A stretch of DNA of 64,000 nt, from NCBI RefSeq assembly GCF_016820515.1, contig NZ_JADHDV010000020.1, positions 1-64,000 on the forward strand, read 5' to 3'. The notes below the pieces were generated by a model. The model saw only the letters and a program-made list of their open reading frames with translations. It made no database searches and was not told the origin of the DNA. How positions within the stretch are numbered: position 1 is the first letter of the stretch; every line of letters starts with the position of its first letter. Below, piece after piece: positions 43,854 to 52,328 of the stretch. Source of the DNA: Pseudoxanthomonas beigongshangi (GTDB lineage Bacteria > Pseudomonadota > Gammaproteobacteria > Xanthomonadales > Xanthomonadaceae). Both the position numbers and the translations under genes were made by a program.

Positions 43854-44150
43854 CTAGTGGGGCGGGGCGGTGCGCAGCAACGGCGGCTCATGTCCCAGCG
43901 GATGGGTCGGCAATCCCCCGCAGGCGACGCAGGCATCGTCGAGGGGCGCATGCGGTTGGCGCCAACCCAGCACGTACCATCCTTCCTCATCGTCCGATGC
44001 CAGTTCCGCGTGCCATGCGCGGCCATCGTAGCGGCCGCTGAACCAGCCGGTCACGTCGTCGATCGAGCACGCATAGATCGCCAGCGGCACGTTGACCGGG
44101 GGCGCGCGTTCGGGCAGGTAGCAGCAGGCGGAATCGGCTGGCGGACTCAT
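43854..44150 (-). CDS. Hypothetical protein with Cys-rich ends
   Basis: A 98-residue soluble protein. Aromatic-rich centre VTGWFSGRYDGRAWHAELAS followed by EEGWYVLGWRQPH looks like a small beta domain; cysteine pairs occur at the start (SACCYLPE) and end (DDACVACGGLP), possibly a zinc site. The ATG at 44150 is the first good start. Leftward and single. No family is recognised. Confidence 0.55.
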   Translation of the reverse strand: MSPPADSACCYLPERAPPVNVPLAIYACSIDDVTGWFSGRYDGRAWHAELASDDEEGWYVLGWRQPHAPLDDACVACGGLPTHPLGHEPPLLRTAPPH

Positions 44151-44366
44151 CTGGAATTCCGCGTGCCGCGCACGCCGGAAGGAGGACGATCCGGTTGTAC
44201 TCCCGAGTCCGGCAAGAGCGTGTGTGCATCGCCGCGTTAAAGGCGGATGCACGCGAAGGCGTCGCGCTGTCACGGCGCGTTTGCACGGCCGAGGCTAGAA
44301 CATCGGCAAGTTGGCGAGTCGCCACGAATCTTTTGTTTCTCCCACCCGACGGCAAGGAGTATCCCG

Positions 44367-44978
44367 ATGGCACGCTCATCCATGACCGACCAGACCCAAG
44401 TGAACGAACTGCTGCTGCAGGCGCTGGAAACCGAGCGCGGCGGCATCCAGGTCTACACCGCCGCCCTGGAGGCGGTGCAGAACGAGGACCTGAAGGAAGA
44501 GTGGCAAAAGTATCTGGAGGAAACCCGCCAGCACGAACAGATCCTGCTGGACGTGTTCGAACAGCTCGGCAAGGATCCCGAGGCGGCCAGTCCCGGCCGT
44601 GAGGTGGTCGCCCATCAGGGTCGTTCGCTGGTGAAGGCCATCCGGATGGCGATGGCCGAAGCGGGGGCCGCCGCCGCCGAACTGGTCGCCGCCGAATGCG
44701 TGGTCCTGGCCGAAACCAAGGATCACCAGAACTGGGAGCTGATCGGCCGGGTCGCGGAAAAGGCGGGCAAGCAGGAAGGCAAGATCCTCAAGGCCGCGCA
44801 CGACCAGGTGGAGAAACAGGAAGATCACCACCTCTACCACACGCGTGGCTGGGCCCGCGAATTGTGGATCCAGTCGCTGGGCCTGCCGGCCGTGTTGCCG
44901 CCGCCGGAAGAGGAACGCAATGTCGAAACCGCCATCGGTGCCGCGCGCGCCGAGCAGGCGCGCGACAAGATGATGTAG
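44367..44978 (+). CDS. Ferritin-like four-helix protein
   Basis: A 203-residue soluble protein with ferritin-like helices: LLLQALETERGGIQVYTAAL (Glu ligands), then LEETRQHEQILLDVF (ExxH), a third helix rich in Ala, and AAECVVLAETKDHQNWELIG (ExxH-like). The metal-binding Glu/His layout suggests a di-iron or DNA-protection role in line with the surrounding stress genes; this is inference. GGAG precedes the ATG at 44367, preferred over an earlier frame start at 44247. It converges with the small gene at 45051. Confidence 0.75.
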   Translation: MARSSMTDQTQVNELLLQALETERGGIQVYTAALEAVQNEDLKEEWQKYLEETRQHEQILLDVFEQLGKDPEAASPGREVVAHQGRSLVKAIRMAMAEAGAAAAELVAAECVVLAETKDHQNWELIGRVAEKAGKQEGKILKAAHDQVEKQEDHHLYHTRGWARELWIQSLGLPAVLPPPEEERNVETAIGAARAEQARDKMM

Positions 44979-45019
44979 GCACGCCGCGGCAGCAGGCGCC
45001 GTCTCAGATGCAGTGGAAA

Positions 45020-45045
45020 CCTGCCGCGCCCAAGGGCGCGGCAGG
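45020..45045. terminator. Strong GC hairpin between convergent genes
   Basis: An 11-base stem CCTGCCGCGCC / GGCGCGGCAGG closes a four-base loop between the ferritin-like gene and the convergent small gene. No U-tract follows on either strand, so it may end transcripts poorly or help them to be processed. Confidence 0.5.
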
Positions 45046-45050
45046 CCCGT

Positions 45051-45344
45051 TCAGAACTCGTCGACGAATTCCACCGCCATTCCCAGGCTTTCAGCGCTGC
45101 GGATGATCAGTACGCGCACCTCGTCGCCGGTATGCGGTCCCGGCACTTCGATCTCGATGGCATGCACGTCACCGGCGCCCTGATCGTCGACCAGCCCGGC
45201 CGAGCTGGAATCCTCGTCGTCCATGTGCGGCATCAAATCCGCCACTTCCTCGACCCGTTCGACACCGTCCACGCCATGCACCACGCTCATCACGGTGGCG
45301 ACATCGGCCTCGCTTCCGGTCAGTCGGATTTTCAGCAGGGGCAT
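45051..45344 (-). CDS. 97-residue hypothetical protein
   Basis: A soluble acidic protein starting MPLLKIRLTGSEADVATVMS, with a beta-alpha-beta feel like a small ferredoxin-fold regulator, then a Asp/Ser-rich middle (DDEDSSSAG) and an IEIEVPGPHTGDEVRVLIIR strand pair. It could be an amino-acid-binding-like domain, but I do not recognise the family. The ribosome site upstream (GAGAGCCCACCC) is weak. It converges with the ferritin-like gene. Confidence 0.6.
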   Translation of the reverse strand: MPLLKIRLTGSEADVATVMSVVHGVDGVERVEEVADLMPHMDDEDSSSAGLVDDQGAGDVHAIEIEVPGPHTGDEVRVLIIRSAESLGMAVEFVDEF

Positions 45345-45378
45345 GGGTGGGCTCTCTGTGATGGGCAGGGATGGAGAT

Positions 45379-45467
45379 TCGTCGCCCCGGCGGATGCCGG
45401 GGCCCATTTGGATTTCCATTCTTGGCGAGATGCCCCGCACGGACCGCAATGGATTCCAACTGGACCG
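45379..45467. repeat. Degenerate copy of the GTCATCCC/GATTCCA repeat
   Basis: GTCGCCCCGGCGGATGCCGG at the start and CAATGGATTCCAACTGG at the end align with the units at 5443 and 5573, with many changes. It lies in the 266-base gap before the tyrosine phosphatase gene, which otherwise shows nothing clear. Confidence 0.55.
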
Positions 45468-45610
45468 ATGTATGGAAAACCCGGCATGCCGTTCATCTGC
45501 CCGCATCCTGCATAGAACGAAAACGCTGACGAGCATGTGAAGAGCGTGCGCATACACGCTCGACACGGCCGCGCTGGCAGGCTGCACCGCATGAACATGA
45601 TGGCGTCGCG

Positions 45611-46087
45611 ATGTACCAGGTATTGATCGTATGTGTCGGCAACATCTGCCGCAGCCCGATGGCCGAGGCGGTGCTGCGTTCGCACGGGCACGCGGCCGGC
45701 CTGCGGGTGCGTTCGGCCGGGCTGGCGGCGCGGGTGGGTGATGGCCTGCATCCGATCGCGGCCGAATTGCTTGCCGAAAATGGTCTTCGATTGGATCACC
45801 ATGTCGCCCGCCAGATCGATCTGCGCATGCTGGTCGAGGCGGATCTGGTGCTGGCGATGGAGCAGAGGCAATTGCGTGCGCTCGAGGCGATCGCGCCACC
45901 GCTGCGCAATCGCATGCACCTGCTGGGCAGATGGAAAGGTCGGCAGGAAATACGCGATCCCTGCGGAAAACCGCGCGACGCCTTCGTTCGCACCTTCGAT
46001 CTGATCGGAGAGTCGGCGCGCGCCTGGTGCGAGCGGATGCCGATCGGCTCCGATTCACGATTGTTCGCGCTGCCTGCACACAGCTGA
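45611..46087 (+). CDS. Low-molecular-weight protein tyrosine phosphatase (Wzb-like)
   Basis: A 158-residue cytosolic enzyme with the P-loop CVGNICRSPMAEAVL at residues 8-22 (C8 nucleophile, R14) and the general-acid aspartate in EIRDPCGKP. In capsule and EPS loci such Wzb-type phosphatases dephosphorylate the tyrosine-rich tail of the Wzc autokinase, encoded 2.5 kb downstream here. The ATG at 45611 keeps the family N-terminus. It probably opens the exopolysaccharide locus but is separated from wecA by 170 bases. Confidence 0.88.
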   Translation: MYQVLIVCVGNICRSPMAEAVLRSHGHAAGLRVRSAGLAARVGDGLHPIAAELLAENGLRLDHHVARQIDLRMLVEADLVLAMEQRQLRALEAIAPPLRNRMHLLGRWKGRQEIRDPCGKPRDAFVRTFDLIGESARAWCERMPIGSDSRLFALPAHS

Positions 46088-46257
46088 GCCGATGCCCTTA
46101 CGCAGTTCACGCTTTCATGCGCTCATCAAGATGCTGTCCGTAGATTGGAAACGGAACGATCCACTAACGCACACATCACGCGGGACAGTGGTTTTGCCAG
46201 GGATGACCGGTTGGACAGGATGGCCATCACGGACTAGTGAGTAGCGAGGATTTCTGG

Positions 46258-48576
46258 ATGGAGCATCCGAGGATCATCGCCGCCAGCGCGATTGCGTTGG
46301 CGGTGACATTGTTCGCCATCTTCTCGATGCGCCCGTGGGCGCGCCGGGTCGGTCTGGTGGACAGGCCCGACACCCGCAAGCAGCACAACGGGCGGGTGCC
46401 GCTGATCGGCGGCATCTGCTTCTTCATCGGGCTGCTGGTGGGACTGGCCTACCTGGGCTTCATCGACCGCTTCGTCATGAGCGTGATGATGGGCGCCGCC
46501 CTGATCGTGGCGATGGGCGTGGCCGACGACGTGGTCCATCTGACTGTGCAATCCCGCCTGCTGATCGAATCGGCGATCGTCGCCCTGGTGATCCTCAGTA
46601 CCGGTTACTACGTCGATCACATGGGAGGGCTGTTGCCGGGCGACATCCGGCTGGGCATCTGGGGCATCCCGCTGACCATTTTCGCGGTCATCGGGCTGAT
46701 CAACGCATTCAACATGCTGGACGGCATCGACGGCCTGGCCGCCTCGATCGCGCTGGTCTGCATCGGCTCGGTGCTGCTGTACGACCGCGCGGGCTGGACC
46801 GCGGTGGGTGCCATGCTGATGCTGCAGGTGCTTTTCGCGGCGTTGATTCCCTACATCTTCGCCAACCTGGGCTGGCCGGATGGACGCAAGATCTTCATGG
46901 GCGACGCCGGCAGCACCGCGATCGGATTCCTGCTTGGTTGGAGCCTGATCTACCTGAGCCACTCGCGGGTCGGCCGGCTGGCGCCGGTGGACGTGCTGTG
47001 GTGCGTCGCCTTGCCGGTGATGGACACGCTGGCGGTGATGTACCGGCGCATCCGCGCGGGACGTTCGCCGTTCGGCGCCGACCGCCAGCATCTGCACCAT
47101 CTGTTGATGGACAGCGGCTTCTCGCCGCGCGTGACCCTGGCGCTGATGGTGTCGATCGGCATCGTCCTGGCCCTGCTGGGTTACGTCCTGCGGGCGGTAC
47201 CGGACATCGTCAACCTGTTGTCGTTCATCGCCGCCACCGTGATCTACCTGCTCGGGCTGCCGCGCCTGCTCGAACTGCGCACGCGCGGTTTCAGCTGGCC
47301 GTCGCGCGGGCTGGCCCGGTTCGTGCCGACCCCGCACGCCGGGCGACGCTTCGTGCCGCCTGGCGCCGTCAGCAGCGAGGACCACGAACCCTATCCGGTC
47401 GTCCGCGGCGCCGATGGCGATGGCCCGGTGCGCGCCCTGTGCGTGGTCGCGGCCACGCCGGACGCGATGGGCGTGGCGCCGATCGCGCAGCGGCTCGCCG
47501 ATGACGCCCGTTTCCAGACCAGCGTGTGCCTGTCCGAAGTGCCTGGCACCGACGGCGAGGCGGCGCTGCGCCTGTTCGGCCTGAAGGCCCAGGATCGCCT
47601 GTCCGGCGACGACGGCGCCGACGCGCTGGTCACCGGCGCGCGCGAGCTGCTCGACCAGATACGCCCCGACGTGGTCCTGGTGCCCGGCAACGCACCGGCC
47701 ACGTTCGCGCTCAGCCTGGCCGCGCATGCCGATGACGTCCCGGTGGTGTGCGTGGACGGCGACGCGAGCGCGGCGACCCCTTCGCATTGGCCCAACGAAG
47801 CGAGCCGGCGCATCGTCCAGTCGCTGGCGGCGCTGCACGTGGCCGCCAGCGAGGACGCGGGCCGGCGCCTGCGCCTGGAGGGCGTGCCGGAGGAGCGGTT
47901 GCTGGTGCAGGAGGGCATCGTCGCCGAGACCCTGCGCACGGGACTGGATGTGCTGCGCGCCGAACCCAGGCTGGCCAGTGCGATCGCATGGCGTTTCCCG
48001 TTCCTGCGCGATGAGAACCCGTTGCTGATGGTCGCCTGCGCGCCGGACCAGGACGCCGCCGTGCAACTGGCCGAGGCGCTGGAAATGATCGCGCGCCGGC
48101 GCCCGGACGTGGACATCGTGTGGCCGCAGGAATCCTCCGGCAATGGCGCCACTGGCGATGTTTCCGCCGCGCTGCATGCCTTCGCCAACGTGCACATCCT
48201 GGAATTGACCGATTACCTGGCCTGGCTGCACCTGCTCGAACGTGCGCAATTGGTACTTGCCGGGCAGGGCGGCGGTTTCCCCGGCCAGTTGCAGGGCAAG
48301 CCGGTGCTGCGCGTCTGCGACACGCCCGATGGCGAGGGCAACGGCATCGCCATCGGCACCACCGCGCTGGCCATCGCCGGCCGCGTGCTGACCCTGCTCA
48401 GCGAACCCGCCGTATACCAGTCGCTGGCCACGGCGACCACGGGCGACGCCCGTGCGGGGCTCCCCGGCGACGAGGTGCCCGACGCGCTGCTGCGCCTTCA
48501 CACCGGCGGACATCCGCCCCATCCCCCCGAAGCCCAGGACATCCGCTACGCCTATGGCGTGCGCGAAGCGTCCTGA
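46258..48576 (+). CDS. WecA-type sugar-1-phosphate transferase fused to degenerate WecB-like domain
   Basis: A 772-residue protein. Residues 1-360 form an eleven-helix WecA/MraY polyprenyl-phosphate GlcNAc/hexose-1-phosphate transferase with all signatures: GVADDVVH near 87, NAFNMLDGIDGLAAS near 150, GDAGSTAIGF near 214 and DRQHLHHLLMD near 277. It should start the EPS repeat unit. Residues about 390-740 are soluble and resemble UDP-GlcNAc 2-epimerase (WecB): RPDVVLVPGN, WPNEASRRIVQSLA. The epimerase GDT and histidine positions are replaced (GNA near 476, CAPDQD near 594), so this half is probably non-catalytic. The ATG at 46258 has GAGGA upstream; a GTG at 46237 does not. Confidence 0.9.
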   Translation: MEHPRIIAASAIALAVTLFAIFSMRPWARRVGLVDRPDTRKQHNGRVPLIGGICFFIGLLVGLAYLGFIDRFVMSVMMGAALIVAMGVADDVVHLTVQSRLLIESAIVALVILSTGYYVDHMGGLLPGDIRLGIWGIPLTIFAVIGLINAFNMLDGIDGLAASIALVCIGSVLLYDRAGWTAVGAMLMLQVLFAALIPYIFANLGWPDGRKIFMGDAGSTAIGFLLGWSLIYLSHSRVGRLAPVDVLWCVALPVMDTLAVMYRRIRAGRSPFGADRQHLHHLLMDSGFSPRVTLALMVSIGIVLALLGYVLRAVPDIVNLLSFIAATVIYLLGLPRLLELRTRGFSWPSRGLARFVPTPHAGRRFVPPGAVSSEDHEPYPVVRGADGDGPVRALCVVAATPDAMGVAPIAQRLADDARFQTSVCLSEVPGTDGEAALRLFGLKAQDRLSGDDGADALVTGARELLDQIRPDVVLVPGNAPATFALSLAAHADDVPVVCVDGDASAATPSHWPNEASRRIVQSLAALHVAASEDAGRRLRLEGVPEERLLVQEGIVAETLRTGLDVLRAEPRLASAIAWRFPFLRDENPLLMVACAPDQDAAVQLAEALEMIARRRPDVDIVWPQESSGNGATGDVSAALHAFANVHILELTDYLAWLHLLERAQLVLAGQGGGFPGQLQGKPVLRVCDTPDGEGNGIAIGTTALAIAGRVLTLLSEPAVYQSLATATTGDARAGLPGDEVPDALLRLHTGGHPPHPPEAQDIRYAYGVREAS

Positions 48577-48618
48577 CCGGCTTGCGTGAATCCCATCTGG
48601 CAACGAGGTGACTCCCCC

Positions 48619-50886
48619 ATGGCCACTCAACTCATCACGCGGACGTTTCCGCCCGGTCCGGATCTGACCCCGGGCCCCGCGCCCCGCGAGGGCGATGTCG
48701 ATCTGCCGACCCTGGTGGCGACGCTCAACCAGAACAAGCGCATGATCCTGCTGGGCACGGCGGCGTTCTTCCTCGCCAGCCTGCTGTACGTGCTGGTGGT
48801 GACGCCGACGTACGAGGCCAACGCGGTGGTGCAGGTGGAAAACCGGCCGGCGATCCCGCCGGGCGTCAGCACCAACGCCGCCATGCAGGGCCCGCCGCCG
48901 ATTTCCACCTCGCCGGGCGCGACCGAAGTGCAGTTGCTGACCTCGCGCCGGGTGATCGGCGAGGCGATGACGCGACTGGATCTGGACGTGGACGTGCAGC
49001 CCGCGCGTCTGCCACTGCTGGGTGAATTCATCGCCCGCCGTTACCAGAAGTCCCACCCCGGGGCGCTGTCGTCGCCATGGCTGGGCCTGAGCGGCTATGG
49101 CTGGGGCGGCGATGTGCTGGAAGTGGCACACCTTGAAGTCCCGCGCGAACTGACCGGCGCGCAGTTGCGGATTACCGCCGGCGAAGGCGGGCAGTACGTG
49201 CTGTCCACCCCGGATGGCCGCGTGCTGTTGCGCGGCAAGGCCGGCGTGCCCGCCCGCGCGGGCGGCACCGAACTGCTGGTGCGCCGTCTGGTCGCCAACC
49301 CGGGCATGCGCTTCGACGTGACCCGGCGGGATCCGACCACGGTGATGGCGGCGCTCAAGCAGGACATCACCGCGACCGAGCAGGGCCGCAATTCCGGCGT
49401 CATCGCGTTGACCTACGCCAACGCCGATCCCGAGCGCGCCCGTCGCGTGCTGGACGAGGTGACCCGCGAGTACGTGCACCAGAACGTGGCCCGCACGTCC
49501 GCCGAAGCGGCCAGCCGGCTGAAGTTCGTGACCGAGCAGTTGCCCAACGTGCGCGAGGAACTGGCCAAGGCGCAGGCGGCGCTCAACCAGTTCCAGACTC
49601 GCACCCAGACCCTGGACGTGGCGGTGCAGAACCGGGCGTTGCTGGATCGGACCATCGCCCTGGATGCCGGCATCCAGCAATTGCGCATCCAGATGACCGA
49701 GGTGGCCAACCGCTTCACCCCCTCGCATCCGACCTACCAGACCCTGCAGCGGCAGATCGAACAGTTCCAGGGCGAACGCGCCGCCCTGCAGGGCCAGATC
49801 CGCGACCTGCCGGATACGCAGCAGGGCCTGTTCCGCCTCAACCGCGACGTCGAGGTGACCAACCAGACCTACGCCAACCTGCTGGACCAGGCGCAGCAGC
49901 TGAACATCGCCCGCGCCAGCGCGGTCGGCAACGCCCGCGTGATCGATCCGGCCGCGGTCAACCTCAATAGCCCGGCCTGGCCCAAGCCGCTGCCGGTGCT
50001 GGCCGCCGGCACCGCGCTCGGCGCCGTGCTGATGATCGCCTTCGTGCTGATGCGCCAGCTGTTCCGCCGCGGGGTGGAGGATCCGGTCGACATCGAGCTG
50101 CTGGGCCTGCCGGTATACGCCTCGATTCCCTTCAGCGAGAAGGGCCGCGAGCTCACCCAGCGCACCGGCGGCCGCCGCCGCGAGCGGCGCCAGCGCCTGC
50201 TGGCGCTGAGCGCGCCGTCGGACCTGGCGATGGAGGCGCTGCGCACGCTGCGCACCAGCCTGCACTTCGCGCGGATGAAGACCCGCAACAACCTGCTGAT
50301 GATCTCCGCGCCGAGCCCCGGCGTGGGCAAGACCTTCGTCTGCGCCAACCTGGCGGTGACCATCGCCCAGACCGGCCAGCGGGTCCTGCTGATCGACGCC
50401 GACATGCGCCGCGGCACCCTGCACGACGCCGTCGGCGTGCGCTGGGAAGGCGGACTGTCGGATCTGATCCTCGGCCGGATCGAACTGGAGGATGCCATCC
50501 GCCGGGTCGCCGGGGCCGACAACCTGTCGTTCATTTCGCGCGGCGCGGTGCCGTCCAATCCGTCCGAACTGCTGATGCACGAGAACTTCACCGCGCTGCT
50601 CAAGAACGTGGCGCATGACTACGACATCGTGCTGATCGACACCCCGCCGGTACTGGCGGTGACCGATGCGGCCGTGATCGGGCAGCACGCCGGCACCTGC
50701 CTGCTGGTGGTGCGCTGGGGTCTCAACCAGCAGCGCGAGATCGCCCTGGCCAAGCAGCGCCTGGAGCAGAACGGCGTGGAGGTGAAGGGTGCCATCTTCA
50801 ACGGCGTGGAGAAGCGCGGGGCAGGGCAGTACGCCTACACGTACTACGAGTACCTGCCGGCGCCGCGCACCGCCGGGTCGCGCTGA
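48619..50886 (+). CDS. Wzc-type polysaccharide co-polymerase and tyrosine autokinase
   Basis: A 755-residue membrane protein. Helix one (about 39-62), a periplasmic Wzz-type domain with coiled coil (about 80-450), helix two (about 455-475), and a cytosolic BY-kinase with Walker A SAPSPGVGKTF near 563, Walker A' LLIDADMRRG near 590 and Walker B IVLIDTPP near 668. The tail has clustered tyrosines (QYAYTYYEYLPAP), the usual autophosphorylation site. It controls chain length and export together with Wza; the phosphatase at 45611 is its likely partner. It starts 43 bases after the wecA-type gene. In this family GumC and Wzc are alternatives, and the fused kinase makes it Wzc-like. Confidence 0.92.
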   Translation: MATQLITRTFPPGPDLTPGPAPREGDVDLPTLVATLNQNKRMILLGTAAFFLASLLYVLVVTPTYEANAVVQVENRPAIPPGVSTNAAMQGPPPISTSPGATEVQLLTSRRVIGEAMTRLDLDVDVQPARLPLLGEFIARRYQKSHPGALSSPWLGLSGYGWGGDVLEVAHLEVPRELTGAQLRITAGEGGQYVLSTPDGRVLLRGKAGVPARAGGTELLVRRLVANPGMRFDVTRRDPTTVMAALKQDITATEQGRNSGVIALTYANADPERARRVLDEVTREYVHQNVARTSAEAASRLKFVTEQLPNVREELAKAQAALNQFQTRTQTLDVAVQNRALLDRTIALDAGIQQLRIQMTEVANRFTPSHPTYQTLQRQIEQFQGERAALQGQIRDLPDTQQGLFRLNRDVEVTNQTYANLLDQAQQLNIARASAVGNARVIDPAAVNLNSPAWPKPLPVLAAGTALGAVLMIAFVLMRQLFRRGVEDPVDIELLGLPVYASIPFSEKGRELTQRTGGRRRERRQRLLALSAPSDLAMEALRTLRTSLHFARMKTRNNLLMISAPSPGVGKTFVCANLAVTIAQTGQRVLLIDADMRRGTLHDAVGVRWEGGLSDLILGRIELEDAIRRVAGADNLSFISRGAVPSNPSELLMHENFTALLKNVAHDYDIVLIDTPPVLAVTDAAVIGQHAGTCLLVVRWGLNQQREIALAKQRLEQNGVEVKGAIFNGVEKRGAGQYAYTYYEYLPAPRTAGSR

Positions 50887-50916
50887 GCACGCGGATCGCA
50901 ACGACAAGGAGGAACC

Positions 50917-52326
50917 ATGCAGATCACCATGTCCCCGTACTACGGGAAGCCCGACTTTTCCCCGTTGTCGGAGCCCAATGCGCAGCGCATCGACCCGGTG
51001 TCGGTGGCGGACCTGCTGCGCAATGCCTTCGTGTATCCGCCGCATTCCATCTACGAGGGCATCAAGCTGGTCACGTTCGGCTTCTCGCCGGACCAGGACA
51101 TGCACACCGCGCCACGGTTCCGTTTCAAGTTCCGCAATGCCGGCGAAGTGCCGGAGGTGGCGCGCCATCCGCAGGACTGGATCGCGGTCTATCACCGCAA
51201 GCTGTGCGAGGCGATCGAGCGGTCCTGCGCCGGAATGTCCTCTCCGTGGCTGTTGCAGAGCGGCGGCAAGGATTCGACCACGCTGGCGATCGCGCTGGCG
51301 GACGCGCGTCCCGACGCGACCTGCATCACCTACCTGGGCGGACGCGAAGAGAACGAGGTCGAATCGGCGCAGCAGGTCGCGCGGCGACTCGGCCTGCGCC
51401 ACGAATCGCTGGTCTGCGATCCGGGCCGCGCCTATGACCGCTATCTGGCACTGGTCGGGCGGATGCCGCTACTGACCGCCGACTTCGCGCTGCTGTCCTA
51501 TGCGGACCTGGGCACGGAAGTGCGTGCGCGTGGCGGTGACGGCGTGATCGACGGCCTGGGCGCGGACAGCTATTTCGGCACCCCGGTCGATCGCCAGCAC
51601 CACTTGCTGGGCAAGCTGGCGCGCGGCATGCGCCTGCCGGTGGACGTCACCGCCTTGCCCGGCGTGGATCGCAGCTTCGAGGCGTGCTTCCTGCTGGGCA
51701 CCCTGCAGATGACCCCGATCGAGCGGGTGTTCCCGGGTTCGCGCTTCAGCGACGCCGAGGTGGACGCGCTGTTCGGGCACCCCATATCGCGGCGCTCGCG
51801 GGCGCGGGTGACCCTGTTCCAGGAGGAAATCGCCACCGCCACCAGCGCCTGGGAATGGCGCGACATGTCGATGTCGATCGCCGGTTCAGCCGGCGCCTTC
51901 GCCAAGGGCCTGTATACGGCGCATGCGCTGGGACTGGATGCGGCCTATCCGTTCTGCGATCACGACCTGCGCGAATGGATCCACCTGGAGGTGCCGCGCC
52001 GGCAGAAGGTCGATCCGGAAACCGGCGTCAACAAGATGCTGATCCGGCGCCATATCGCAACCCGTTTCGCCGAACTGCCGTACGTGCAGCGCAAGGGCAG
52101 TTTCCGATTCGATCTGTGCGGGCTGGCCGCGCAGCGTTTCGACCAGGTGCACGGCTTCGCCCGCGACCTGTCGGAGCTGCTGCCGGGCGCGGTGCCCTGG
52201 CTGGAGCGCAACCGGCGCCGGCTCGACAACAAGTACCACGCGTCCAAGTTCTACCTGCTGGCCATCGTGCTGCCCTGGCTGGCCGCGCGCGGGGTGGCGA
52301 CGGCCGCGCGGGAGAAAGCCGCCTGA
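50917..52326 (+). CDS. Asparagine-synthetase-like amidotransferase without glutaminase domain
   Basis: A 469-residue protein. The PP-loop SPWLLQSGGKDSTTLAIAL near residue 110 and the C-terminal synthetase fold (ADSYFGTPVDR, AYPFCDHDLREWI, GVNKMLIRRH) belong to AsnB/WbpG-like enzymes. The N-terminal glutaminase (Cys2) is missing, so nitrogen may come from ammonia or a partner, or only the ATP-adenylation is used. In polysaccharide loci such enzymes amidate uronic acids; that role here is inference. GGAGGA precedes the ATG. The next gene starts two bases after its stop. Confidence 0.8.
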   Translation: MQITMSPYYGKPDFSPLSEPNAQRIDPVSVADLLRNAFVYPPHSIYEGIKLVTFGFSPDQDMHTAPRFRFKFRNAGEVPEVARHPQDWIAVYHRKLCEAIERSCAGMSSPWLLQSGGKDSTTLAIALADARPDATCITYLGGREENEVESAQQVARRLGLRHESLVCDPGRAYDRYLALVGRMPLLTADFALLSYADLGTEVRARGGDGVIDGLGADSYFGTPVDRQHHLLGKLARGMRLPVDVTALPGVDRSFEACFLLGTLQMTPIERVFPGSRFSDAEVDALFGHPISRRSRARVTLFQEEIATATSAWEWRDMSMSIAGSAGAFAKGLYTAHALGLDAAYPFCDHDLREWIHLEVPRRQKVDPETGVNKMLIRRHIATRFAELPYVQRKGSFRFDLCGLAAQRFDQVHGFARDLSELLPGAVPWLERNRRRLDNKYHASKFYLLAIVLPWLAARGVATAAREKAA

Positions 52327-52328
52327 CG

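Noticed and set aside
46234-51402. A 1722-residue minus-strand open frame opposite wecA-type and wzc-type genes
   Set aside because: Antisense shadow produced by high third-position GC; its sequence is low-complexity His/Gln/Arg/Gly/Val text without motifs.
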